NCBI GenBank assembly: GCA_009379845.1
Contig: WHSZ01000044.1
Span: 1-49,650 of the forward strand
Length of the DNA stretch: 49,650 nucleotides
Source: Pseudonocardiaceae bacterium
GTDB taxonomy: Bacteria; Actinomycetota; Actinomycetes; Mycobacteriales; Pseudonocardiaceae
Reading direction: 5' to 3'
In this document: piece by piece, positions 28,397 through 36,481 of the stretch
Layout: each line of letters starts with the position of its first letter
Position numbering within the stretch: position 1 is the first letter of the stretch
Program-made: the position numbers and the translations under genes
The notes under the pieces: model-generated
Told to the model about the DNA's origin: nothing
The model's input: the letters and a program-made list of their open reading frames with translations, nothing else
Database searches by the model: none

Positions 28397-28425
28397 TTGA
28401 CGCGCAGGATGCCCGTGTCTACCGT
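28397..28425 (+). promoter_or_regulatory. Promoter of the aldehyde dehydrogenase operon
   Basis: TTGACG (28397-28402), a 17-bp spacer and TACCGT (28420-28425) fit the actinobacterial HrdB consensus (TTGACN / TAnnnT). Transcription would start near 28432, inside the dyad at 28428-28442. Confidence 0.6.
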
Positions 28426-28427
28426 TG

Positions 28428-28442
28428 CATACAATCTGTATG
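28428..28442. promoter_or_regulatory. Putative GntR/FCD operator
   Basis: A perfect dyad CATACA-ATC-TGTATG over the predicted transcription start. It resembles GntR/FCD-family sites, which often contain GTATAC-like cores, and a GntR/FCD gene lies third in this operon (30919). Repression by steric block is inferred. Confidence 0.6.
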
Positions 28443-28453
28443 AGGAGGCGCGC

Positions 28454-28498
28454 ATGACGGCCACCCGCGTACCGACCGAGTGGCGGACGTGGTCATGA
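28454..28498 (+). CDS. Putative 14-codon leader peptide upstream of the ALDH
   Basis: A short frame MTATRVPTEWRTWS begins at the ATG preceded by the best Shine-Dalgarno sequence of the region (GAGGAGG, 28442-28448, spacing 5). Its stop overlaps the ATG of the aldehyde dehydrogenase as ATGA. It may exist only to couple translation or to sense a condition such as Trp/Arg supply (two Trp and two Arg codons). It could also be an accident of a misplaced start. Confidence 0.4.
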   Translation: MTATRVPTEWRTWS

Positions 28499-29967
28499 CC
28501 GCCGGGTACCGGATGTTGATCGGCGGCGAACGCCTGCCCGCGTCCACCGGCGCCGAGTTGCCCGCGATCAACCCGTACACCGCCGAGGAATTCGCCCGTA
28601 TCCCGGACGCCGGCCCTGCGGACATCGCGGACGCCATCGCCGCGGCGCGGGCCGCGTTCACCGGCGGATGGCGTGCGACACCCGGCGTCGAACGGGCACG
28701 CCTGCTGCACCGGCTGGCCGATCTGATCACCGAGCACGCCGACGAGATCGGCCTGCTCGAGTCCAGCGACAACGGCAAGCTGCTGCGGGAAACCACCGGC
28801 CAGGCGCGGTTCGCGGCCCGGAACTACCGGTACTTCGCGGGGTACGCGGACAAGCTGCACGGCCGCACCATCCCGCTGGATTCGCCGGACACGCTGGACT
28901 ACACGGTGGCCGAGCCGGTCGGGGTGGCCGCGCTGGTGACCGCGTGGAACTCCCCGATGCAGCTGCTTGCCAACAAGCTCGCACCCGCGCTGGCCGCCGG
29001 TAACTGCGTGGTGGTCAAACCGTCCGAGCACGCCTCGCTGACCACGCTGCGGCTGGCCGATCTGCTGGGAGAGGCGGGTTTTCCTGACGGCGTGGTGAAC
29101 ATCGTGACCGGTGGGCCGCGGGCCGGCGCCGCGCTCGCCGAGCACCCCGGGTTGAACCGGATCAGCTTCACCGGCAGCGTGCCGACCGGCAGGGCGATCG
29201 CGGCGGCCGCGGCGAAGACCCTGGTTCCGGTGACGCTGGAGCTGGGCGGGAAGTCGCCGAACATCGTGTTCGAGGACGCGGATCTGGATCGCGCGGTCAC
29301 CGGCGCGGTGGCCGGCATCTTCGCCGCGGGCGGTCAGACGTGCATCGCCGGCAGCAGGCTGCTTGTGCAGCGGTCCGTCTACGACAAGGTGGTCGGGCAG
29401 ATCGCCGAGCGGGCGCGGGCCATCCGGCTCGGTGATCCGCGGCTGCCGGACACCCAGATGGGCCCGGTGGCCAACCGCCCGCAGTACGACCGGATCCACG
29501 GGATGATCGAGGAGGGCGTCGACGCGGGAGCCAACCGGCTGACGGGCGCGGAACCATCCGAAGACCTCGGCCCTGGGCTGTTCGTGCGGCCAACGGTGTT
29601 CGCCGATGTGGACAACTCCGCGCGGCTGGCGCGCGAGGAGATCTTCGGCCCGGTGCTGAGCGTGATCCCGTTCGAGGACACCGAGCACGCCATCGCGATC
29701 GCGAACGACAGCGAGTACGGGCTGGCCTCCGGGATCTGGACCAACGACCTCACCCGCGCGCACCGAGTCGCCGCCCAGCTGGTCGCCGGCACTGTGTGGG
29801 TGAACACCTACCGCGCGGCCGCCGCCCAGGCGCCGTTCGGTGGCACCCGGCAGTCCGGCTACGGCCGGGAACGTGGGCTCGAGGCGTTGCACGAATACCT
29901 GAACACCAAGAACGTCATGGTGGACCTGTCCGGGCAGACCCCGGATCCGTTCGCCATCCGGACCTGA
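28495..29967 (+). CDS. NAD(P)-dependent aldehyde dehydrogenase
   Basis: A 490-residue ALDH-superfamily enzyme. It has WNSPMQLLANKLAPALAAGNCVVVKPSEHA in the cofactor domain, FTGSVPTGR, the general base Glu in LELGGKSPN, and the nucleophile in GGQTCIAGSR. EEIFGPVLSVIPF and the late SGYGRERG complete the signature. It oxidises an aldehyde to an acid; the family includes semialdehyde and aromatic aldehyde enzymes and the substrate is open. I prefer the ATG at 28495 (ATGA overlap with a leader frame); GTG 28480 would add five residues without a ribosome-binding site. It heads an operon with a beta-HAD, a GntR regulator and a transporter. Confidence 0.93.
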   Translation: MTAGYRMLIGGERLPASTGAELPAINPYTAEEFARIPDAGPADIADAIAAARAAFTGGWRATPGVERARLLHRLADLITEHADEIGLLESSDNGKLLRETTGQARFAARNYRYFAGYADKLHGRTIPLDSPDTLDYTVAEPVGVAALVTAWNSPMQLLANKLAPALAAGNCVVVKPSEHASLTTLRLADLLGEAGFPDGVVNIVTGGPRAGAALAEHPGLNRISFTGSVPTGRAIAAAAAKTLVPVTLELGGKSPNIVFEDADLDRAVTGAVAGIFAAGGQTCIAGSRLLVQRSVYDKVVGQIAERARAIRLGDPRLPDTQMGPVANRPQYDRIHGMIEEGVDAGANRLTGAEPSEDLGPGLFVRPTVFADVDNSARLAREEIFGPVLSVIPFEDTEHAIAIANDSEYGLASGIWTNDLTRAHRVAAQLVAGTVWVNTYRAAAAQAPFGGTRQSGYGRERGLEALHEYLNTKNVMVDLSGQTPDPFAIRT

Positions 29968-29974
29968 TCCCCGG

Positions 29975-29997
29975 CCCCAAAATGGGTGCGAATTGGG
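29975..29997. promoter_or_regulatory. Shared motif upstream of the second beta-HAD gene
   Basis: A 23-bp block starting CCCCAA and containing ATTGGG, 18 of 23 identical to the block at 16051-16073. It begins 7 bp after the ALDH stop and 51 bp before the ATG at 30026. A common regulator of the two paralogues is suggested; it could also be chance or ancestral sequence. Confidence 0.35.
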
Positions 29998-30025
29998 ATT
30001 CGGGTCGACGACCGAGGAGCGGGGC

Positions 30026-30901
30026 ATGCGGACGGTAGGCCTGTGCGGGCTGGGCAATATGGGCAGTGTGATCGCCGGCCGGCTGAGCAAGGAATGGCCG
30101 GTGCTCGGCTTCGACCTCGACGAGACCCGCCGCGGCGCAGCGGAACGCGAGCACGGGGTGCGGCTGGTGGATGCCGCCCGCGACCTCGCCGATGCGGACG
30201 TCGTGGTGTTCTCGTTGCCCACCCCGCAAGCATCACTCGCGGTGCTCACCGAGCTGCCACCCGGCACCGTGGTGGTGGAGACCAGCACGGTGAACCCGGC
30301 GGATATGCGACGCGGCGCGGCCACCGGGGCACGGCTGGTTGACGCGGCGATCCTGTCCGGAGTGAGCCAGGCGGCCGCCGGCACCGCGCCGCTGCTGGTC
30401 GGTGGGGCACCGGAGGACGTGGACGCGGTGTGGCCGGTGCTGACCGCCCTCAGCGAGCACATCGTGCGGTGCGGCGAGCTCGGCAGCGGGATGGCCGCGA
30501 AGGTGATCAACAACGCGGTGGCGCACGCCGTGATGGTGGTGCTCGCCGAGGCCGGCGCGATGGCCGCGGCGACCGGCGTGTCCCGCGCCGAACTGGCAGG
30601 GCTGCTGGGCGGGCCGGACGGCGGGCTGGTCCGGCCGCTGACCCACCGGTTCACCGAACGGGTGCTGCGCGGCGACTACGACGGCGGGATGCCGACCGAG
30701 GCGGCCCGCAAGGACTCCACCCTGGCACTGGCCCTCGCGCAGGATGCGGGCGTGCCGCTGTTCGCCGTGCAGGCCGCGCACACCGTGTACGAATTGGGTG
30801 TATCCGAGGGCTTGGCCCGGCTGGACTACTCGGCGATCGCCACCCTGTGGGAGCGCTGGACCGGGCAAGCCCTCGCTGATCCGCAGGTACCCTCCTCGTA
30901 G
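30026..30901 (+). CDS. Beta-hydroxyacid dehydrogenase family oxidoreductase
   Basis: A 291-residue NAD(P)-binding enzyme. The Rossmann motif is GLCGLGNMG (residues 5-13), and GSGMAAKVINNAV carries the catalytic Lys and Asn. The substrate loop, DAAILSGVSQAAAGT, departs from the usual DAPVSGG, so its substrate may differ from classical 3-hydroxyisobutyrate dehydrogenases. The start is ATG 30026 with GAGGAG eight bases upstream. It sits between an aldehyde dehydrogenase and a GntR regulator and would supply or consume the semialdehyde. It is a clear but distant paralogue of the gene at 16095. Confidence 0.85.
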   Translation: MRTVGLCGLGNMGSVIAGRLSKEWPVLGFDLDETRRGAAEREHGVRLVDAARDLADADVVVFSLPTPQASLAVLTELPPGTVVVETSTVNPADMRRGAATGARLVDAAILSGVSQAAAGTAPLLVGGAPEDVDAVWPVLTALSEHIVRCGELGSGMAAKVINNAVAHAVMVVLAEAGAMAAATGVSRAELAGLLGGPDGGLVRPLTHRFTERVLRGDYDGGMPTEAARKDSTLALALAQDAGVPLFAVQAAHTVYELGVSEGLARLDYSAIATLWERWTGQALADPQVPSS

Positions 30902-30918
30902 ACGGCGAAAGGTAAGCG

Positions 30919-31551
30919 GTGTCAGCGGACGTGTACGACAGGCTCCGGGGGGAGATCACCTCCGGTGCGTTCCAGCCCGGTGCCCCGCTGGTCGAACTCG
31001 TGCTCGCGCAGCGCTACGGCACCAGCCGCACGCCGATCCGGGAGGCGCTGCGTCGCCTTGAGCAGGACGGGCTGGTGGAACGCGGCGATCGCGGCATGCG
31101 CGTGCGGCCACGCAGCCCCGAGGAGATCCTGGAGATCTACGAGGCTCGGATCCCGCTCGAGTCCACCGCGGCCGGCGGGGCCGCGGAGCGGCGCAGCGAG
31201 TTCGACCTGGTGCGGCTGCGGCGAATGGCCAGCGCGATGGCGGCCACCGACCCGTCCGATCCGGTGGCCATGGCCGCGAACAACCGCGCGGTGCACGAGG
31301 CGATCTGGACGGCCAGCCACAACGGCACCATCGTCGACCTGCTGACCCGGTTGAACAACCATCTGGCCCGGTATCCGGCGACCACGCTGGCCGTGGAGGG
31401 ACGCTGGGCGGAAGCCCTACGGGAGCACGACGAGATCATCGAGGCGATCGCGAACCGGGATCGGGACGGCGCCTCCGAGCTGGCCAGGAAGCACATGACG
31501 AAGGCGCGGGATCTCCGGCTGCAGATCTACGGCGAGCAGGCGACGCTGTAA
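30919..31551 (+). CDS. GntR-family regulator with FCD domain
   Basis: A 210-residue regulator. The winged HTH is VYDRLRGEITSGAFQPGAPLVE...GTSRTPIREALRRLEQDGLV (residues about 5-62). The all-helical FCD ligand-binding domain has EIYEARIPLES, NRAVHEAIWTASHN and EHDEIIEAIANRD, including the Asp/His residues that bind a metal in this family. It usually responds to a carboxylic acid. The start is GTG 30919 after GAAAGG. It probably represses its own operon through the dyad at 28428-28442. The next gene starts 18 bp downstream. Confidence 0.92.
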   Translation: MSADVYDRLRGEITSGAFQPGAPLVELVLAQRYGTSRTPIREALRRLEQDGLVERGDRGMRVRPRSPEEILEIYEARIPLESTAAGGAAERRSEFDLVRLRRMASAMAATDPSDPVAMAANNRAVHEAIWTASHNGTIVDLLTRLNNHLARYPATTLAVEGRWAEALREHDEIIEAIANRDRDGASELARKHMTKARDLRLQIYGEQATL

Positions 31552-31569
31552 CCGTTGCCGTCGGACCCG

Positions 31570-32817
31570 ATGGAGGTGGCGGTGCCCGACGTGGCGGTAC
31601 GACCGGAAGCCCGCGCCTGGGGCGGCCGGATACTACTTATCGCCGGCCTGTTGCTGGTCGCCGCGAACCTGCGGGCGAGCCTCACCGGTGTCGGCCCGCT
31701 GCTCGGCACCGTGTCCGCGGAGCTGGGTCTCGCTCCAGCCACGGCCGGCGCCCTGAACACCTTGCCGCTGCTGGCCTTCGCCGTCGTCTCGCCGCTTGCC
31801 CCCGCACTGGCCCGCCGGCTCGGCTTGGAACGCGCCCTGCTCGCCGCGTTGCTGTCGCTGGCAATCGGGCTCGCGGTGCGCTCGATGCCCTCGACGGTCC
31901 CGTTGTTCACCGGGACGGCATTGATCGGCGTGAGTATCGCGGTCGTCAACGTGCTGCTGCCGAGCCTGATCAAGCGCGATTTCCCTGGGTCGGTGGGCAT
32001 GATGACCGGCGCCTACGTCGTGGTGATGGGCACCATGGCCTCGGTGTCCTCCGGGGTGATGGTGCCGATCAGCGAGGCGGTGCCGGGGGGTTGGCGGACC
32101 GCGCTCGGCTGCTGGCTGATTCTGGCCCTGCTTGCCACGCTTGTCTGGTTGCCGCAGACCACGCGGCGGGGCAGCACGCACGCCGAACCGGGCAGCGCGC
32201 TGGCGGTTCGGCTGCCGTGGACATCGCCGCTGGCGTGGGCGGTCACCGTGTTCATGGGCCTGCAGTCGTACGGGTTCTACGTGATGATCACGTGGTTGCC
32301 GAGCGTGCTGCACGACAACGGGGTTAGCGAGGCGGCGGCCGGCTGGTACCTGTTCGTGTTCCAGGGGGTCGGTGTCGTCGCGAGCCTCATCGTGCCGCTA
32401 CTGATGCGCCGCCTGCCCGATCAGCGCGTGCTCGCCTCGGCCGCGTCGCTCACCTCGCTGGTCGGTTACCTCGGGCTGCTCGCGTTTCCCGACTTGAGTC
32501 CACTGTGGAGCCCGATCAGCGGGTTCGGCTGCGGGCTGTGCATCGTGCTCGCGCTGTCCATGCTGAGCCTGCGGGCGCAGGACACCCCGTCGTCCGCGGC
32601 GCTTTCCGGGATGGCGCAGTCCATCGGCTACCTGCTCGCCGCTGTGGGTCCGCCGCTGTTCGGGTTGCTGCACTCGATATCCGGGGGTTGGTCGACGCCG
32701 CTCGTGATGCTCTGCCTGGTAACCGTGGTGCAGGCAAGCGTTGGTTTCATCGCGGGGCGCGGCTCGATCCAGCCGGCCGCGAAACGATCCGGAGGTTCGG
32801 ATGGCCGAGCTGCGTAG
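31570..32817 (+). CDS. MFS transporter, CynX/NimT-type
   Basis: A 415-residue permease with twelve predicted helices. ANLRASLTGVGPLLGTV in helix 1 and TLPLLAFAVVSPLAPALARRLGLERAL in helices 2-3 are typical of the CynX/NimT branch. VNVLLPSLIKRDFPGSVGMMTGAY in helix 5 is also typical. Members carry cyanate, 2-nitroimidazole or small organic anions, and export is as likely as import. ATG 31570 is my choice; GTG 31582 behind GGAGGT and TTG 31555 are alternatives. It closes the GntR operon and should move the substrate or product of the dehydrogenases. Confidence 0.88.
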   Translation: MEVAVPDVAVRPEARAWGGRILLIAGLLLVAANLRASLTGVGPLLGTVSAELGLAPATAGALNTLPLLAFAVVSPLAPALARRLGLERALLAALLSLAIGLAVRSMPSTVPLFTGTALIGVSIAVVNVLLPSLIKRDFPGSVGMMTGAYVVVMGTMASVSSGVMVPISEAVPGGWRTALGCWLILALLATLVWLPQTTRRGSTHAEPGSALAVRLPWTSPLAWAVTVFMGLQSYGFYVMITWLPSVLHDNGVSEAAAGWYLFVFQGVGVVASLIVPLLMRRLPDQRVLASAASLTSLVGYLGLLAFPDLSPLWSPISGFGCGLCIVLALSMLSLRAQDTPSSAALSGMAQSIGYLLAAVGPPLFGLLHSISGGWSTPLVMLCLVTVVQASVGFIAGRGSIQPAAKRSGGSDGRAA

Positions 32818-32960
32818 TCCCGCCCTCGGGGGTGAGGCGGCAGCCACGTGAGAGTGGATTTACAGAACGCTTGAAGAAACGGTTCCTAGCATCGTCAGCA
32901 GCCCGCTCTCGCGCCCCCGGGCGCATCCCCTGCTGGAGCGGTACGACGAAAGGAATACCT

Positions 32961-33539
32961 GTGCACGCTAAGAGGGCAAGCCTGCGCATGCTGGCCGTGG
33001 CCGCCGGTGCCGCCATGGCGCTGGGACTCTCCGGCTCCATGGCGAACGCCGACCAGAATTCGGACGACGCTCTGCTCGCGCCGGGATCACACGTCCCGAT
33101 GAGCATGGCAACCGACCAGATGATCAAGGAATGCGACTCCATCCCGTCCGAGCACGACCCGGAGGTCAACAAGATCGTCTACGACGTGGCCATGGAACGC
33201 GGCGTGGACGAGCGGGTGCTGCTTTCCACCTTCGAGACCGCGTGGGTCGAGTCGCACATGAACAACCTGGACTGCGGTGACCGCGACTCCCTCGGCGTGT
33301 TCCAGCAGCGTCCCAGCCAGGGCTGGGGCACGCCCGAGCAGGTCCAGGACCCGGTTTACGCCACCAACGCCTACCTGGACCAGGCCATCCCGAACGCCGC
33401 GAACAACCCCGGCTGGACGCCAGGTGAGGTCGCGCAGAGCGTGCAGCGCTCCGCCTACCCGGACCGCTATGACGAGGCAGAAGGCAAGGCACGGGAACTG
33501 ATCGCGGAGGCAGAGGCGGCAGCGGCCGGCCAGCAGTGA
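32961..33539 (+). CDS. Secreted lysozyme-like/SLT-type cell-wall protein
   Basis: A 192-residue protein with a Sec signal peptide (basic VHAKRASLR, a hydrophobic stretch, cleavage after SMANA near residue 30). The mature domain contains LLSTFETAWVESHMNNLDCGDRDSLGVFQQRPSQGWGT, the pattern of actinobacterial lytic-transglycosylase-like domains; the Glu in WVESH is the likely catalytic acid. YATNAYLDQAIP and VAQSVQRSAYPDRY follow. It should bind or cleave peptidoglycan. A C-terminal Ala/Glu-rich helix ends the protein. The start is GTG 32961 with GAAAGGAA seven bases upstream. The 5' gap 32818-32960 shows no riboswitch I recognise. A strong terminator follows. Confidence 0.82.
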   Translation: MHAKRASLRMLAVAAGAAMALGLSGSMANADQNSDDALLAPGSHVPMSMATDQMIKECDSIPSEHDPEVNKIVYDVAMERGVDERVLLSTFETAWVESHMNNLDCGDRDSLGVFQQRPSQGWGTPEQVQDPVYATNAYLDQAIPNAANNPGWTPGEVAQSVQRSAYPDRYDEAEGKARELIAEAEAAAAGQQ

Positions 33540-33568
33540 GCGAGAGATAACCGAATACTGACCTTCCC

Positions 33569-33613
33569 GGCGGGTTGTCGCTGGTGCCGCGATGGCGCTG
33601 GTGACAACCCGCC
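33569..33613 (+). terminator. Rho-independent-like terminator
   Basis: GGCGGGTTGTC (33569-33579) pairs perfectly with GACAACCCGCC (33603-33613), followed by TTCGTCT. It lies 30 bp after the stop of the lysozyme-like gene. Confidence 0.8.
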
Positions 33614-33775
33614 TTCGTCTGTACACGCAGCGCGTTGAAAATTGTCTAGAAGTGTAGATTTTTGGTTTATCCCTACCTAAACTGTGTCGCGGTTTGGTCA
33701 CACGCTCGGGTGATGGGAGATCGATCGGCAGCCGCTGTCCCACCCTCCTGAGTCGCGAAGACCGCTGGGGAACAC

Positions 33776-35755
33776 ATGGATTTCAAAGTGCTGGGCCCGG
33801 TTCGCGCGTACGCGGACGGCGAACTGGTTTCGGTCGGAGGCGCGAAGCCTCGCGCCTTGCTGGCCGCGCTGCTGACTCAGCCGGGTAAGGCGGTGCCGCC
33901 GGACAGGTTGAGCGACGCGATCTGGGGGACCGACCCGCCCGCCACCGCTCGCGGGCTGGTGCACACCTACGTATCCGGGTTGCGGCGATCGCTCGCCGCG
34001 ACCGAGCACCACCAGCTGCTGATCCGGGACGGCACCGGGTACCGCATCGAGGTGGACGGCGATCGGGTGGACGCCGTGTTGTTCGAGCGGCTGGTTGAGC
34101 GGGCGCGAGGCCAGGTGCTGGAAGGTCGCCCCGATCTCGCAAGGCACAGCTACGCGCGTGCCCTGGCGCTGTGGGACGGTCCCGCGTTCGGCGGCCTCGG
34201 CAACGGCTGCCTGCAACCGGAAGCGCAGCGGCTTGACGAGCTCCGGCTCACCGCGTTGGAAGAGCGGATCTCCGCGGACCTGGCGAGCGGGAACGACGCC
34301 GCCCTGGTCGCGGAGCTGCGCTCGCTCGTGCACGAGTACCCGTTGCGCGAGCAGCTGTGGGGATCCCTGATGGTCGCGCTGTGCCGGCAGGGCAGGCGGG
34401 GCGAAGCGCTGAACACCTTCCAGCACGCGGACCGGCTGCTGCGCTCCGAGCTCGGCATCGAACCGGGCGATCAGCTCAGGGAGCTCCAGCAGGCCATGCT
34501 GACCGACGATCCCCGGCTGTTCGGCACGGAATCCGTACTCGCCCGCAGCATGCCGGACGGCTCGACCGCGGCCCCTTCGACGACCCCTTGGACGACCCCG
34601 GAAGGTCCAATCAACCAGCTGCCGGCCGGCTGCGGCACCCTGTTCGGGCGTGCCGAGCTCGCCGAGGATGCCGTGCGGCTGCTGCGCCCGGCCGAGCACG
34701 GCAGCACGCCGGCAATCGCCGTGCTGTCCGGCGCGCCCGGTGTCGGCAAGACGGTCCTCGGTATCCACGTCGCCCAACGGCTCAAGCAGGCGTTCCCGGA
34801 CGGGGTGTTGTACGCGGATCTGCGCGGCTACCGGCCGGGACGGCGCTCGGCGGTGGACGTGCTGCCGAGGTTCCTGCGGGCGCTCGGCGTCGACAGCGAC
34901 GACTTACCGTCCGATGTGGACGAGCTGTCCGCGCTGTTCCGGACCCTGGCGGAGTCCCGGCGGCTGCTGATCGTGCTTGACGACGTGTGCTCCGCGGATC
35001 AGGTGCGGGCGCTGCTGCCGGGCAACCCCGGTTGCTCGGTGCTGGTGACCAGCCGCAACGCGCTGGCAGGCCTGGCTGCCAGCCACGGCGCGCACCGGCT
35101 GCGACTCGACGTGCTCTCCCCGGAAGCGGCGCGGGAACTCGTGGAGCGCGGGCTCGACGATCCCGGCCACGCGGCGGAGGTCGCCAGGCTGTGTGGATAC
35201 CTCCCGCTGGCGATCCGGACGGCGACGGCACGAGTCCCGTCCGGCGCGGGCCTTGCCGAGTACCTCACCCGGTTGGCCGGCCCACAGCGGCTGGCCGCGC
35301 TTGAGATCGCCGGGGACGAGCCGACCGGGGTACGGCCCAGCATCGAGCGTTCCTACCAGCTGCTGGAACCCGCGGCCCGATACGTGTTCCAGTCGTTGCC
35401 GCTACTCGAAGGGCCGGACTTCGATTCGACGTCGGTGGCCGCGATCACCGATTTGCCAGACGAGGAGAGCCGCAGGCTGCTGGACGTGCTCACGCAGGAA
35501 CACCTGATCCGGCGCCGCGCGGACGGCCGGTACACGATGGACGAGTTGATCTGGCTGTACGCCGAGACGGTAGCTCCGAACATCGAGCCGGTGATCACGG
35601 TACCCGCGCAGGGACGGACCCGGCGCGGCGCGGCGGTTGGCCAGCCGGCGCACCCCAGAACTCGCCCACCCCGCTCCAGCCGGTACCCGCAGCACAACAT
35701 CATCGCGAACGCCCGGTCGCCCGATCTGAAATCCTGCCGCCGGGCGGCGGGCTGA
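33776..35755 (+). CDS. AfsR/SARP-family regulator with NB-ARC domain, short C-terminus
   Basis: A 659-residue protein. The N-terminal OmpR-like winged helix (residues 1-90: LGPVRAYADGELVSVGGAKPR...ALLAALL) is followed by the bacterial transcriptional activator domain (about 95-240). An NB-ARC ATPase follows with a canonical P-loop GAPGVGKT near 320, Walker B LLIVLDDV near 400, and SVLVTSRN. A winged-helix segment ends near YTMDELIWLYAETVA. The TPR array that normally follows is absent: the last 55 residues are a basic, low-complexity tail. Such proteins activate secondary-metabolism or morphogenesis genes. The start is ATG 33776. The 33614-33775 leader is AT-rich with small dyads (GTTTA/TAAAC, TCTA/TAGA), which may be its promoter. 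Confidence 0.87.
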   Translation: MDFKVLGPVRAYADGELVSVGGAKPRALLAALLTQPGKAVPPDRLSDAIWGTDPPATARGLVHTYVSGLRRSLAATEHHQLLIRDGTGYRIEVDGDRVDAVLFERLVERARGQVLEGRPDLARHSYARALALWDGPAFGGLGNGCLQPEAQRLDELRLTALEERISADLASGNDAALVAELRSLVHEYPLREQLWGSLMVALCRQGRRGEALNTFQHADRLLRSELGIEPGDQLRELQQAMLTDDPRLFGTESVLARSMPDGSTAAPSTTPWTTPEGPINQLPAGCGTLFGRAELAEDAVRLLRPAEHGSTPAIAVLSGAPGVGKTVLGIHVAQRLKQAFPDGVLYADLRGYRPGRRSAVDVLPRFLRALGVDSDDLPSDVDELSALFRTLAESRRLLIVLDDVCSADQVRALLPGNPGCSVLVTSRNALAGLAASHGAHRLRLDVLSPEAARELVERGLDDPGHAAEVARLCGYLPLAIRTATARVPSGAGLAEYLTRLAGPQRLAALEIAGDEPTGVRPSIERSYQLLEPAARYVFQSLPLLEGPDFDSTSVAAITDLPDEESRRLLDVLTQEHLIRRRADGRYTMDELIWLYAETVAPNIEPVITVPAQGRTRRGAAVGQPAHPRTRPPRSSRYPQHNIIANARSPDLKSCRRAAG

Positions 35756-35788
35756 CGCCGCCGCGGTCGGGTACGGCAGGATCGTGGC

Positions 35789-36397
35789 ATGGCAATCGAT
35801 CCGCGGCGAGCCGCCGTTCTCGCGTTGCACTGGCAGGTCAACGTGATCAAGCCGGAGGGTTTCTTCTCCGACATGCTCAGCGAACCGGTGGCCCGCAGCG
35901 GGGTGGTGCAGCGCGCCGCGCGGTTTCACGAGGCGGCGCACGCCGCCGGGATCCTGCCGATCTTCATCCGGTTCGCCGTGCCGGAAGGCGAGGGCGGCCT
36001 GGTGCGGAACACCGCGTTCATGCGAGCCGTCGGCGAGGCGCAGGACGCGTTCCGGCCGGAGGCTCCCGGCGCGCAGCTGATCCCGGAGATGGCCGGGCCG
36101 CCAGAGGCAGGCTGGGTTGTGGACACCCAGAAGTTGTCCGGGCTTGCCGGCACCGACCTACCCGACCGGCTCGCCGGGCGGGGCATCGACACGATCCTGG
36201 TGACCGGGGTGGCCACCAACCTGAGCGTCGAGCAGACCGCCCGGCACGGCACCGATCTGGGCTTCACCGTGCACGTGATCAGCGACTGCGTGACCGCGGC
36301 CGAGGACGCCGCGCACACCGCCTCGCTCGCGAACCTGGAGCTGACGACGGACGGGTGCCTGACCGCCAACGAAGCACTGGCGCCGACCGGCCCGTGA
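35789..36397 (+). CDS. Isochorismatase-like protein lacking the catalytic Asp and Cys
   Basis: A 202-residue protein with the isochorismatase/cysteine-hydrolase fold: AAVLALHWQ at strand 1, VVDTQKLSGLAGTDL, and ILVTGVATNLSVEQTARHGTDLGF. In active members strand 1 carries Asp (VIDMQ) and the late motif carries Cys (ATDVCV). Here these are His14 and Ser146, while Lys115 is kept. So ordinary amidohydrolase chemistry should not work; it may be a binding protein or use other chemistry. I recall other actinobacterial proteins with an LHWQ strand, so this may be a subfamily rather than a decayed copy. It starts at ATG 35789, 33 bp after the SARP gene on the same strand. Confidence 0.82.
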   Translation: MAIDPRRAAVLALHWQVNVIKPEGFFSDMLSEPVARSGVVQRAARFHEAAHAAGILPIFIRFAVPEGEGGLVRNTAFMRAVGEAQDAFRPEAPGAQLIPEMAGPPEAGWVVDTQKLSGLAGTDLPDRLAGRGIDTILVTGVATNLSVEQTARHGTDLGFTVHVISDCVTAAEDAAHTASLANLELTTDGCLTANEALAPTGP

Positions 36398-36443
36398 GTA
36401 CGTATGGTCGCTGTAACGCCACTGTATTCACGGGCGCGGCCGG

Positions 36444-36459
36444 TGTTTCACGGGAAACG
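36444..36459. promoter_or_regulatory. Candidate ParB-binding site (parS)
   Basis: TGTTTCACGGGAAACG matches the bacterial parS consensus at 14 of 16 positions, and the core GTTTCAC-GTGAAAC at 13 of 14. It lies in the 84-bp gap between two convergent genes, where binding would not disturb a promoter. Confidence 0.6.
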
Positions 36460-36481
36460 ACGCGGCTCAGCCCACTGCGAC

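Noticed and set aside
28126..30654. Long open frame of 842 codons on the minus strand
   Set aside because: It is antisense to the clear ALDH and beta-HAD genes, has no recognisable domain, and is a typical high-GC artefact of codon bias.
32818..32960. c-di-AMP (ydaO-type) riboswitch before the lysozyme-like gene
   Set aside because: Such switches often precede cell-wall hydrolase genes in actinobacteria, but the gap is only 143 bp and I find none of the conserved core segments.
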